DNA of 5,758 nucleotides from NCBI GenBank assembly GCA_022573485.1, contig JACZTW010000251.1:1-5758 (forward strand), given 5' to 3'. A program made the translations under genes and the position numbers. Position 1 is the first letter of the stretch. The number at the start of each line of letters is the position of its first letter. The notes under the pieces are model-generated. The model ran no database searches. It saw nothing but the letters and a program-made list of their open reading frames with translations, and had not been told where the DNA came from. Source of the DNA: Planctomycetota bacterium (GTDB taxonomy: Bacteria; Planctomycetota; Phycisphaerae; UBA1845; CAIVHJ01). Below, piece by piece: positions 1 to 5,341 of this stretch.

Positions 1-865
1 CCTCTGTCAGTGAGGTCCCCAGTGGGGCCACGGTCTCCGTAAAGCCGTGCTGGTGAGCCATGATGACGTCGGTGTAGCCTTCCACGAGCACGGCCCGCCC
101 GCGATCCTTGAGCGCGGACCGAGCATGATTCATGCCATACAAGCACTGACTCTTATGAAATACGGCCGTTTCCGGAGAATTAATATATTTGGCTGACTGA
201 TCACCCAAGGCGCGCCCGCCGAAACCGACGATGCGCTCCGTCGGATCCACAATCGGGAAGATCAGGCGATGACGAAACGTGTCGTAATGGTCGCCATCGT
301 CCGCCCTCTTGATCAGGCCGGCCGCCACGAGCAGGTCGTCCGGGACGCCGCTCCGCCGAGCCCGCGAACGCAGGAAATCGTGGGAATCCGGCGCCAATCC
401 CACCATGAACTTCTCCGCCATGGCATCAGAAATCTTCCGCGAGGCCACATACTCGCGCGCCGCACCGCCCGCGGCGCCGAGCAGTTCGCGGCGAAACAGA
501 TCCATGGCCCATTGATTGGCCCGGAACAAATCGCGCCGGCCAATGCCGGGTTTCGCGCTGCTGCCGCCTGAGGCGGGTTTGATCTCAATGCCCGCACGAT
601 CCGCCAAAATCTGCCGAGCTTCCGGGAAGCTGACCGAATCGTGCTCCATGATGAAGGTGAACACGTCACCCGCCTTGCCGCAGCCGAAACACTTGAAATA
701 CTGCTCGGCGGGCCGAACGTAGAACGAGGGCGTTTTCTCGCGGTGGAAGGGGCACAACCCCCGAAAGCCCTGCCCGACCGGCTTGAGGCTCACGAATTGC
801 CCGATCACCCCTGCGATGTCCGAAGCCGCTCTGATTTCCTCAGTGATGGATTCTCGGGTCTGCAA
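1..865 (-). CDS. dnaG: DNA primase DnaG, N-terminal 288 codons (3' end outside window)
   Basis: Replicative primase that makes the RNA primers for Okazaki fragments at the fork, together with the DnaB helicase. Read on the minus strand, the protein starts MQTRESITEEIRAASDIAG. It has a CHC2 zinc finger: C38-P-F-H41 followed by REKTPSF, then C59-F-G-C62. The RNA-polymerase-like basic subdomain follows with RIVGFGGRAL near residue 214 and YINSPET. The TOPRIM glutamate motif EGYTDV begins at E262, and the frame is still open (APLGTSLTE) at the window edge. Zinc ligands and the TOPRIM glutamate sit within three residues of their E. coli positions. The start is a TTG at 865-863: an in-frame TGA lies upstream, no ATG or GTG fits before the zinc finger, and a GGAGAGGA stretch lies about 12 nt upstream. 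Only the start codon is uncertain. The C-terminal helicase-binding domain is not in view. Confidence 0.97.
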   Translation of the reverse strand, partial: MQTRESITEEIRAASDIAGVIGQFVSLKPVGQGFRGLCPFHREKTPSFYVRPAEQYFKCFGCGKAGDVFTFIMEHDSVSFPEARQILADRAGIEIKPASGGSSAKPGIGRRDLFRANQWAMDLFRRELLGAAGGAAREYVASRKISDAMAEKFMVGLAPDSHDFLRSRARRSGVPDDLLVAAGLIKRADDGDHYDTFRHRLIFPIVDPTERIVGFGGRALGDQSAKYINSPETAVFHKSQCLYGMNHARSALKDRGRAVLVEGYTDVIMAHQHGFTETVAPLGTSLTE

Positions 866-1049
866 AACTGCCGTAAGTCCTCTCCGATTGCCTGGAATTC
901 GCCCGTCAGCCCTGTCCGGATCTCATTGACATGCAAAGAATTACAGCCGATATGGCCCCGCCGATTGCGTCCGATAGTTAAGGATCAAGGCGACGGGTAC
1001 TCTCCGCCCAATCGCCCGATAAATATACCTTACGAATCGCTCCGGGGCA

Positions 1050-1055
1050 AATTAT
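1050..1055 (-). promoter_or_regulatory. Candidate -10 box (TATAAT) for dnaG
   Basis: Read on the minus strand this is a perfect TATAAT in an AT-rich patch (CAGCCTATAATTTGCC). No good TTGACA-like -35 lies at the usual distance; there is only an A-rich run about 17 nt upstream. If used, it would give dnaG an untranslated leader of roughly 180 nt. This is inference from one hexamer. Confidence 0.4.
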
Positions 1056-1195
1056 AGGCTGTTCTAAATGTTTTTTTTGCAGATTGTTATGGGACTTGCT
1101 GGACGTCCCCATTTCGGGCAGCCTGTGAGAATCATCGACGACAGCCGAGGGCAAACTAATCAAACTCTTGCTGGCCAGTACTCGCGTCGCGTCGC

Positions 1196-1201
1196 TACAA
1201 T
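1196..1201 (+). promoter_or_regulatory. Candidate -10 box (TACAAT) immediately before the LON-domain gene
   Basis: TACAAT matches the sigma-70 -10 consensus at five of six positions and ends 6 nt before the ATG at 1208. Transcription would therefore start at or next to the A of the start codon. A TTGCTG at 1168-1173 resembles a -35, but its 22-nt spacing is too long. The position fits a leaderless transcript, which is consistent with the missing Shine-Dalgarno sequence. Confidence 0.35.
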
Positions 1202-1207
1202 GTCGCA

Positions 1208-1885
1208 ATGCCACTGGCCAACCGAGCCATTCCCGTTTTCCCGCTGCCGGATTGCGTGATCCTGCCCGGCGGTGTTCAGCCGCTGCACATCTTCGAGCCG
1301 CGCTATCGTGAGATGGTAGCCGATGAACTGGCCCGAGCGCCCGCCGATCGGTATGTGGTGATGGCGCTTCTGAAGCCGGGTTACGAACCATACTACTATA
1401 GTCACCACGCGCCGGTGTATCCTGCAGTTTGCCTGTGCCGGATCCTGCGGCACGAGTCCTTGCCCGACGGGCGCTCGAACCTCCTCATTGAGGGTCTGGC
1501 GCGGGCCACGATTCAAGAGGAATGCCACCGGGCCAGTTACCGCCAGGCCATACTCCAGGAAATCGAAACGATTAGTGATTTGACTCCACTCGAAGAGGCC
1601 GCTTTGCGCGCCAAGCTGGCCGACTGTCTCCAGAGATTGCCTCCGGCGCTCGTGAGAGTGTTGTGCGAGATCGTGGCCGACGATCACGACCTCGAACGAG
1701 TCATCGACCGCATCGCCTTTCTGCTGCTTGAACCGGCTGCCACGCCGGCCAAGCACATGCTTCTCGCCGAGACGCGGCTGGATTTCCGGGTCAAAATGCT
1801 CGTCACGCTAATCGAGCAAGGGCATGTCGTTCAGACCTCGAGCCCCGTCGAGGCCGACCCGCTGGCCTACTACGAATACAATTGA
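1208..1885 (+). CDS. LON substrate-binding-domain protein (stand-alone LON N-terminal domain)
   Basis: A 225-residue protein made almost entirely of the LON substrate-binding domain, the region that recognises substrates at the N-terminus of Lon protease. The family signature is near the N-terminus: IPVFPLPDCVILPGGVQPLH, followed directly by IFEPRYREMV (residues 8-37). A helical C-terminal part (about residues 120-205) ends in a KHMLLAETRLDFRVKML stretch typical of the family. There is no AAA+ ATPase or Ser-Lys protease domain, so it is not a Lon protease. Stand-alone versions are widespread in bacteria and their role is largely unknown; substrate or protein binding is inference. The ATG at 1208 is the only usable start, because an in-frame TAA lies at 1157 and no GTG or TTG comes between. 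No Shine-Dalgarno sequence is visible. It is a single gene, divergent from dnaG. Confidence 0.9.
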   Translation: MPLANRAIPVFPLPDCVILPGGVQPLHIFEPRYREMVADELARAPADRYVVMALLKPGYEPYYYSHHAPVYPAVCLCRILRHESLPDGRSNLLIEGLARATIQEECHRASYRQAILQEIETISDLTPLEEAALRAKLADCLQRLPPALVRVLCEIVADDHDLERVIDRIAFLLLEPAATPAKHMLLAETRLDFRVKMLVTLIEQGHVVQTSSPVEADPLAYYEYN

Positions 1886-1930
1886 ACATGTGCGCGGTCC
1901 CCGACGCATACCTTAGTCTCAAAGATAACA

Positions 1931-2092
1931 AACCGCAGAGACCGCTGAGAACGCAGAGAGTTGTTGGCGAAGAAGCTGCGACCGAAATCGTGCGAGCATT
2001 GCTTCGGGAGAGTGCAATGCTTGCCCGTCTTACGTCGGCTTCGCTGGGTTCTTTTCTCTTCCTTCTCTGCGGCCTCTGCGTGCTCTGCGGTT
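1931..2092. repeat. 162-bp inverted-repeat element with arms of 9-bp GCAGAG units
   Basis: The left arm (1931-1959) and the reverse complement of the right arm (2064-2092) agree at 24 of 29 positions, with the outer ten bases, AACCGCAGAG, identical. Each arm consists of three roughly 9-bp units of the form CGCAGAGNN. Near the middle a second inverted repeat (GCGAGCATTGC at 1992-2002, GCAATGCTTGC at 2014-2024, 11 pairs with one G-U) forms a stem with an 11-nt loop. The stretches between also pair in part (GCGAAG against CTTCGC). The whole unit could fold as one long hairpin or cruciform. Open frames over it, such as a minus-strand peptide reading TAEHAEAAEKEEKRTQRSRR, are low-complexity products of the repeat and not genes. 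No flanking direct repeat was identified, so mobility is unproven. Confidence 0.75.
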
Positions 2093-2131
2093 AATTGTCC
2101 GGGCTTTGTCGATCCCGACGGCAACCTGAGG

Positions 2132-2137
2132 TATACT
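2132..2137 (+). promoter_or_regulatory. Candidate -10 box (TATACT) for rnpB
   Basis: TATACT sits about 30 nt before the 5' strand of the RNase P RNA P1 helix, which would give a start near 2144 and a short 5' precursor. The best -35-like hexamer, TTGTCG at 2106-2111, is 20 nt away, longer than ideal. The box lies inside an imperfect palindrome (CTGAGGTATACTTCAG, 2126-2141). Confidence 0.45.
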
Positions 2138-2167
2138 TCAGTGTGGCCCGCCGAGGCGCCGCATCGA

Positions 2168-2582
2168 CGGCCCCTGGAAGCGGAGTGGGCAAGGCGTTCG
2201 CGCGTCGTGTTCTTTGACATTGCGTGAGGAAAGTCCGAACTGGGCAGGGCACGGTGGTCGCTAACGGCGACCCGGGGCGACCTGAGGGATAGTGCCACAG
2301 AAATGACACCGCCGATGGAGCCGTTCCTGCATGAGACGGTTTACAGGTAAGGGTGAAATGGTGCGGTAAGAGCGCACCGGGCGATTGGTGACAATCGTCG
2401 CACGGTAAACCCCACCGCCAGCAAGCCCAAATAGGCAGCGAGTTCGCCTCGGCGAACGGGAGGCGGCCCGTCTCCTTCGAGTTGCGGGTAGGGCGCATGA
2501 GCCGTCCAGCAATGGCCGGCCTAGATGAATGAACGCCCCAGACAGAATTCGGCTTACCCACCCACTCCGCTTCCAGGGGCCG
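2168..2582 (+). ncRNA. rnpB: RNase P RNA, bacterial class A (catalytic subunit)
   Basis: Catalytic RNA of ribonuclease P, which with the RnpA protein removes 5' leaders from tRNA precursors. The conserved core is present in order: GAGGAAAGTCCG (2226-2237), ACAGAAA (2297-2303), CCGCCGATGG, AGGTAAGGGTGAAA followed by GGTGCGGTAAGAGCGCACCG (2345-2379), CACGGTAAACCCCAC with the GGT that pairs with the tRNA CCA end (from 2401), GGCCTAGATGAATGA (2518-2532) and ACAGAATTCGGCTTA (2542-2556). Helix P1 pairs 2168-2189 with 2561-2582 over 22 uninterrupted base pairs. P2 pairs GGCGTT (2193-2198) with AACGCC (2532-2537). P3 is a short arm around 2200-2224. The core aligns well with the E. coli class A RNA. 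The ends are set to the P1 helix; the mature ends could be a few bases shorter. No U-rich terminator follows. The gene has its own promoter candidate and converges with the ACT-domain gene. Confidence 0.96.
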
Positions 2583-2611
2583 ACGAATCTGTTTCGCGTC
2601 TCCTCCCCAAG

Positions 2612-2631
2612 CCGTGGCCTTCAGGCCACGG
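2612..2631. repeat. Perfect 8-bp hairpin downstream of rnpB
   Basis: CCGTGGCC (2612-2619) and GGCCACGG (2624-2631) pair perfectly around a TTCA loop, 30 nt past the rnpB P1 helix. No T-tract follows on either strand, so it does not look like a classical intrinsic terminator. It could act as a transcript-end stem, or belong to a dispersed palindromic repeat family. Confidence 0.5.
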
Positions 2632-2663
2632 ACCCGCCGCGATAGACCACCTACGAAACGGTC

Positions 2664-2681
2664 CGGACCCTGAAGGGCCCG
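2664..2681. repeat. Second stem-loop in the rnpB / ACT-gene gap
   Basis: CGGACCC (2664-2670) and GGGCCCG (2675-2681) form a 7-bp stem with one A-C mismatch around TGAA. Its loop and inner pairs (CCTGAAGG) are the reverse complement of those in the hairpin at 2612-2631. It lies 12 bp past the stop codon of the convergent ACT-domain gene. A role in ending transcripts from either side is possible, but there is no U-tract. Confidence 0.35.
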
Positions 2682-2693
2682 GCTCAAGGATGT

Positions 2694-3083
2694 TTAGGGT
2701 AGGATGCGGTGCCCGGCGTCCGTCAACACCTCGGCGGCGCGCGTCGCGTGTGGCTCTGGCACGAGCAGATAGTCCGTATCGTACGTCGAGACCACAAAGA
2801 CGGGGATGCCCGCGTCCGCCAGCGGGCCGGCCAGCGATGCCAACACTCCGGTCTGCGCGAAATCGAGCGGCCCATCGACTTTCAAGCAGCGCCAATCCCG
2901 CTGGCAAGTCACATCGGGCGGCACACGGTCTTGCAGGCAGACAATCGACAGTTCTTCCTGCGTCCGCGTGATCGACACGAAACCGCGCGAGTACGCCCAA
3001 TCGGGAACTGCATCATCCGCCCCCAATCGACACACGGCATAGCGATCCGGCAGAAAAGCCAGAGTCAACGAGTCCCAGGACAT
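2694..3083 (-). CDS. ACT-domain protein (double ACT, amino-acid-sensor type)
   Basis: A 129-residue protein resembling the small stand-alone ACT-domain proteins related to the regulatory part of aspartate kinase and to the CASTOR fold. Recognisable family segments are LPDRYAVCRLGADDAVPDWA (residues 11-30), FVSITRTQEELSIVC (35-49), WRCLKVDGPLDF (64-75) and TGVLASLAGPLADAGIPVF, followed by VVSTYDTDYLLV (to about residue 108). The second ACT half includes the conserved STYDTDY ligand-side loop. These domains usually bind amino acids and dimerise; the ligand here cannot be told from sequence, and no enzyme domain is attached. The ATG at 3083 fits the family's N-terminus but lacks an obvious Shine-Dalgarno sequence. 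The small gene at 3160-3372 lies 76 bp upstream on the same strand, so the two may share a transcript. Confidence 0.88.
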   Translation of the reverse strand: MSWDSLTLAFLPDRYAVCRLGADDAVPDWAYSRGFVSITRTQEELSIVCLQDRVPPDVTCQRDWRCLKVDGPLDFAQTGVLASLAGPLADAGIPVFVVSTYDTDYLLVPEPHATRAAEVLTDAGHRILP

Positions 3084-3159
3084 GACAGAATGCTAACGCC
3101 CGCGGCACCGGCAGTGCAACCTTGCGTCTGCGGCGGGAGGGGCGGCAGGAACGGGTGAG

Positions 3160-3372
3160 CTAGGCCGAGGCCAGCTCTTTGGCGGCGTCTTTGGCGGCCT
3201 GGACCAGGGCTTCTTCCATGGTCTCGCACAATTCCGTGGACACCAGCGGTTCCAGGCACTGCGCCTGCCAGCGCCCGCCGCGGTACAGGACCTGCACGGT
3301 TATCGGCACCCGCGTGGCCAGTTCGTCGGTTTCGTCCTCGACCTCGAGTTTCATGTCGATGCGGAATTCCAT
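3160..3372 (-). CDS. Small acidic protein of unknown function, HicB-like sequence pattern
   Basis: A 70-residue protein starting MEFRIDMKLEVEDETDELAT. The ATG at 3372-3370 is chosen because GGAGGA lies 9 nt upstream; the frame stays open further 5' but has no comparable site there. The pattern is a strand-rich N-terminal half (VPITVQVLYRGGRWQAQCLE) and then a helix (TMEEALVQAAKDAAKELA). This resembles the beta-beta-helix layout of HicB/UPF0150 antitoxin-like proteins, whose core reads roughly as a WxAxC strand followed by a TxEEAL helix. I see no C-terminal DNA-binding domain and no HicA toxin gene nearby, so a toxin-antitoxin role is not supported. It is coding because of its strong ribosome-binding site and protein-like composition; its function is unknown. 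Confidence 0.7.
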   Translation of the reverse strand: MEFRIDMKLEVEDETDELATRVPITVQVLYRGGRWQAQCLEPLVSTELCETMEEALVQAAKDAAKELASA

Positions 3373-3449
3373 GACCGTGAGTCCTCCATTATCGGGCCTT
3401 CTCGGCAACTCGTGCGTTCGACGCCCCACAGCCCGTTCGGACCAATCGT

Positions 3450-3484
3450 GGGGCCAAAAGGAATATCGAAATCCGCAGGCCCCA
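3450..3484. repeat. Inverted repeat in the divergent gap before the HDOD gene
   Basis: A TGGGGCC / GGCCCCA pair forms a 7-bp stem enclosing about 20 bases that contain AAAAGGAATATCG. It lies between the start of the small minus-strand gene and the HDOD gene. It could be an operator-like palindrome or a stem in a leader RNA; no T-tract follows. Assignment is tentative. Confidence 0.3.
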
Positions 3485-3592
3485 AAGCCAATGAAATCTG
3501 AAATAACGCGTCAATATGGCCGACTTGTTATCAGAGCCCCCGCCGGAGGCTCGAATCCTTTGTATCCTTCTGGCAGTAGTCGAGTTGAGTCC

Positions 3593-4711
3593 ATGAGTTT
3601 CTGGTCAGGCATTATGGGATGGCTGGGCTTCGGGCCCGCCGTGGAAGCACCGGCCGCGCCGCCTGCGCCATCCGAACCGTACGACGAGTCGGACCCGGCC
3701 TGGGAGCCGGAGAGAGACACAGGCGCCGCGGCTTGGGGTGCAACAGGAACCGCAACGGCCGAAGCGGAGGACGACGGAGCCGACAAGCTGCCTCTGATTC
3801 CAGAGGATGCGTGGTGGCGCACCAACGGCAATAGCATCCTCGAACCGCCGCGGTTTGTTTTGACCGATGCCGCTGACCTGAGCCTCTTCAAAGAAGTGCA
3901 GACATTCATCGAAGATCCCGACATCGATCTGCCGCACCTGCCGCACATCCCGCAACGCGTCCTGACTCTGCTTCGCCAGCCGAATATCAACTATCCCGGC
4001 ATCAGCAAGGTATTGTCTCAGGATCAGACGCTCGCGGCCCGCGTGCTGCACCTGGCCAACTCGGCGGCCTATGCCGGAACGCAGGCCGTCACCAACCTCC
4101 AAGTCGCCCTGAGCCGGCTGGGCATGAAAAGCATTCAAAGCTTGATGCTCAAGGAGTCGATCAAGGCCATCACGATCAAGAAGACCGCCGAAGGCCGGTC
4201 GCGAGCGGAGGTGCTCTGGAAGCGCTCCGTCGCATCAGGCGTGATCATGGAGAACCTGTCGTATTGCTGCCAGCTCAAGTCCGATGAGGCCTTCATAGCA
4301 GGCCTGCTGCACGATATCGGGGAGATGGTCTTGCTGCGAATCCTGCACGACTACCAGCGGATTACCAAACAAAAGTTGCCGGCGCCCGTGGTTGACTATG
4401 TCGCACAGGAGTGCCATGAGAATCTCGGCGGCGTGCTGGCCCAGCACTGGAACCTGCCCGAAGCAATCAAGCCGCTGCTCGAACACCACCACGGCGAAAT
4501 CGATGACTATGATCCCCACAAAGTTTCCAAGTGCTTGCTCCAGATCACGGACATGCTCTGCAGCCTCATGGGCTACGGCGAGAAGTATCCCTTCGACTTG
4601 CTCAACACGGAGCCCGCCCGCATGATCGGCTTCGGGACCGAAAAGAGCCACATCGACGCCCTGAAGTTCCTGCCCGACCTGGTCGCCGCCGAATTGAACC
4701 AACCGTTCTGA
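3593..4711 (+). CDS. HDOD-domain signalling protein
   Basis: A 372-residue cytoplasmic-type protein. Residues 1-13 are hydrophobic (MSFWSGIMGWLGF). Residues 16-70 form a low-complexity Ala/Pro/acidic linker. The HDOD domain spans roughly 110-310: LPHIPQRVLTLL (116-127), ISKVLSQDQTLAARVLHLAN (137-156), ALSRLGMKSIQSLML, the HD motif GLLHDIG with H240-D241, and LLEHHHGEID (295-304). HDOD domains are HD-hydrolase relatives used in bacterial signalling and regulation, usually without known catalysis. The His normally found in the upstream LW-x-HS motif is Arg here (LWKRS, R211), supporting a non-catalytic role. The ATG at 3593 is preferred because sequence further upstream in the frame crosses intergenic DNA, runs antisense to the small gene and does not look like protein. 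Its ribosome-binding site is weak (GTTGAG). No sensor or receiver domain is attached and no signalling partner lies next door. Confidence 0.9.
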   Translation: MSFWSGIMGWLGFGPAVEAPAAPPAPSEPYDESDPAWEPERDTGAAAWGATGTATAEAEDDGADKLPLIPEDAWWRTNGNSILEPPRFVLTDAADLSLFKEVQTFIEDPDIDLPHLPHIPQRVLTLLRQPNINYPGISKVLSQDQTLAARVLHLANSAAYAGTQAVTNLQVALSRLGMKSIQSLMLKESIKAITIKKTAEGRSRAEVLWKRSVASGVIMENLSYCCQLKSDEAFIAGLLHDIGEMVLLRILHDYQRITKQKLPAPVVDYVAQECHENLGGVLAQHWNLPEAIKPLLEHHHGEIDDYDPHKVSKCLLQITDMLCSLMGYGEKYPFDLLNTEPARMIGFGTEKSHIDALKFLPDLVAAELNQPF

Positions 4712-4833
4712 AGCCGTCCTTCCGACAGAGACGCGACCGTCAGGGAGCGTTCACAGGTGACGGCACGGCGGCTGAATTCGCTTCAACGCAATACACTCCC
4801 TCCACGGTCGTGCCTCGGATCGCGGGCACCGCG

Positions 4834-4862
4834 TTCAACAGCCTCCACCCGTCAATTATATT
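4834..4862 (+). promoter_or_regulatory. Candidate sigma-70-type promoter for the zinc-ribbon/lemA operon
   Basis: TTCAAC (4834-4839) and TATATT (4857-4862) are separated by 17 nt, the ideal spacing. The -10 matches five of six consensus bases and the -35 only three. It lies in the AT-rich part of the 218-bp gap after the HDOD gene and would give a leader of about 60 nt. Confidence 0.45.
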
Positions 4863-4929
4863 CTTCGCCAATTTTTCGCATTGCGGCACGCCCTCCGAGA
4901 GACCACAATTACGGATGGAAGGTACGCCG

Positions 4930-5340
4930 ATGTGTCCAAAATGCCGCGAGCCAATGATCATCGTTGAATTTCAGGGCGTCGAGATCGACTGTTGCGTCGA
5001 ATGCGGCGGTCGCTGGCTCGATGCCGGCGAATTGACCTGGATCGCCGAGCTGGCCGGCGCCCAACCCGGGAAGATCAGCGAAGCCATCGAGCGCGCGGCC
5101 CCCGGGCCGCGTGTCGATCGGCGCTGCCCGCGCTGCATGCGGCGACTCCGCGCCATCACGGTGGCAGCCGATGAGCCGATCGAACTGGATCGCTGTCCGA
5201 AGGGGCACGGGTTGTGGTTTGATGCCGGCGAGATGCAGGCTGTGATCGGCGCCTTTCATGATGGGGAAGACGGCGAAGTCGCGCGCCTGCTGGGTGAACT
5301 GCATCACGGTAAACTCGAATCCAAAAGCAAAGGAGAATAA
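4930..5340 (+). CDS. Double TFIIB-type zinc-ribbon protein (zf-TFIIB family)
   Basis: A 136-residue protein with two tandem copies of the short zinc-ribbon module. The first is C2-PK-C5 with C22-VE-C25-GGRWLDAGEL (to residue 35). The second is C66-PR-C69 with C89-PKG-H93-GLWFDAGEM (to residue 102). In the second copy His stands in for the last Cys, a common variant. The WLD/WFD-x-GE signature is typical of the family, which is found in bacteria and has no settled function; metal binding is well supported by the residues. The C-terminus is charged (SKSKGE). Start choice: GGAAGG (4917-4922) sits 7 nt before the ATG at 4930, while an in-frame ATG at 4915 has no ribosome-binding site and would add five residues. 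The TAA stop is one base from the lemA GTG, so the two genes form an operon. Confidence 0.88.
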   Translation: MCPKCREPMIIVEFQGVEIDCCVECGGRWLDAGELTWIAELAGAQPGKISEAIERAAPGPRVDRRCPRCMRRLRAITVAADEPIELDRCPKGHGLWFDAGEMQAVIGAFHDGEDGEVARLLGELHHGKLESKSKGE

Positions 5341-5341
5341 C

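Larger units (their letters stand above)
866..1207. other. Divergent intergenic region between dnaG and the LON-domain gene
   Basis: A 342-bp gap from which both neighbouring genes are transcribed outwards. I see no credible coding region: the open frames crossing it have no ribosome-binding site and no recognisable protein. It is locally AT-rich around 1020-1090, where the dnaG-facing promoter candidate lies. A short imperfect hairpin can form in the dnaG leader, with GGCGA at 989-993 pairing to TCGCC at 1012-1016 and an inner GGG/CCC. No T-tract follows it in either direction, so I do not call it a terminator. Confidence 0.6.

Noticed and set aside
1160..1756. Minus-strand open frame of 198 codons across the LON-domain gene.
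   Set aside because: It is antisense to a recognisable protein family and has no recognisable domain.
1931..1959. Short tandem repeats considered as a possible CRISPR remnant.
   Set aside because: The units are 9 bp and adjacent, with no spacers and no cas genes, and they are mirrored by an inverted copy.
1870..2298. Minus-strand open frame containing a TAEHAEAAEKEEKRTQRSRR peptide.
   Set aside because: The peptide is a translation of the GCAGAG repeat arms, and the frame also runs into rnpB.
2091..2687. Minus-strand open frame of 198 codons across rnpB.
   Set aside because: It covers the RNase P RNA in antisense; the RNA's conserved core explains the sequence fully.
3545..3569. tRNA T-arm-like stretch: GGAGG, loop CTCGAAT, CCTTT.
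   Set aside because: The arm pairs only with G-U help, there is no CCA end, and no matching acceptor 5' strand, D-arm or anticodon arm lies at the right distance upstream. It is at most a degraded tRNA end.
3179..3592. N-terminal extension of the HDOD frame to an ATG at 3179.
   Set aside because: The extension runs antisense to the small gene at 3160-3372 and through the intergenic gap, and the translation is Ser/Arg-rich without family similarity.
3605..4138. Minus-strand open frame of 177 codons inside the HDOD gene.
   Set aside because: It is antisense to the clearly recognisable HDOD domain and is His/Arg/Gly-rich without family features.
4855..4860. Perfect TATAAT on the minus strand between the HDOD and zinc-ribbon genes.
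   Set aside because: No minus-strand gene or RNA lies downstream; it overlaps the plus-strand -10 candidate by chance of AT content.
4531..4929. Long upstream extension of the zinc-ribbon frame.
   Set aside because: It overlaps the HDOD coding region in another frame. The zinc-ribbon family begins with CPKC at the very N-terminus, and a good ribosome-binding site precedes the ATG at 4930.
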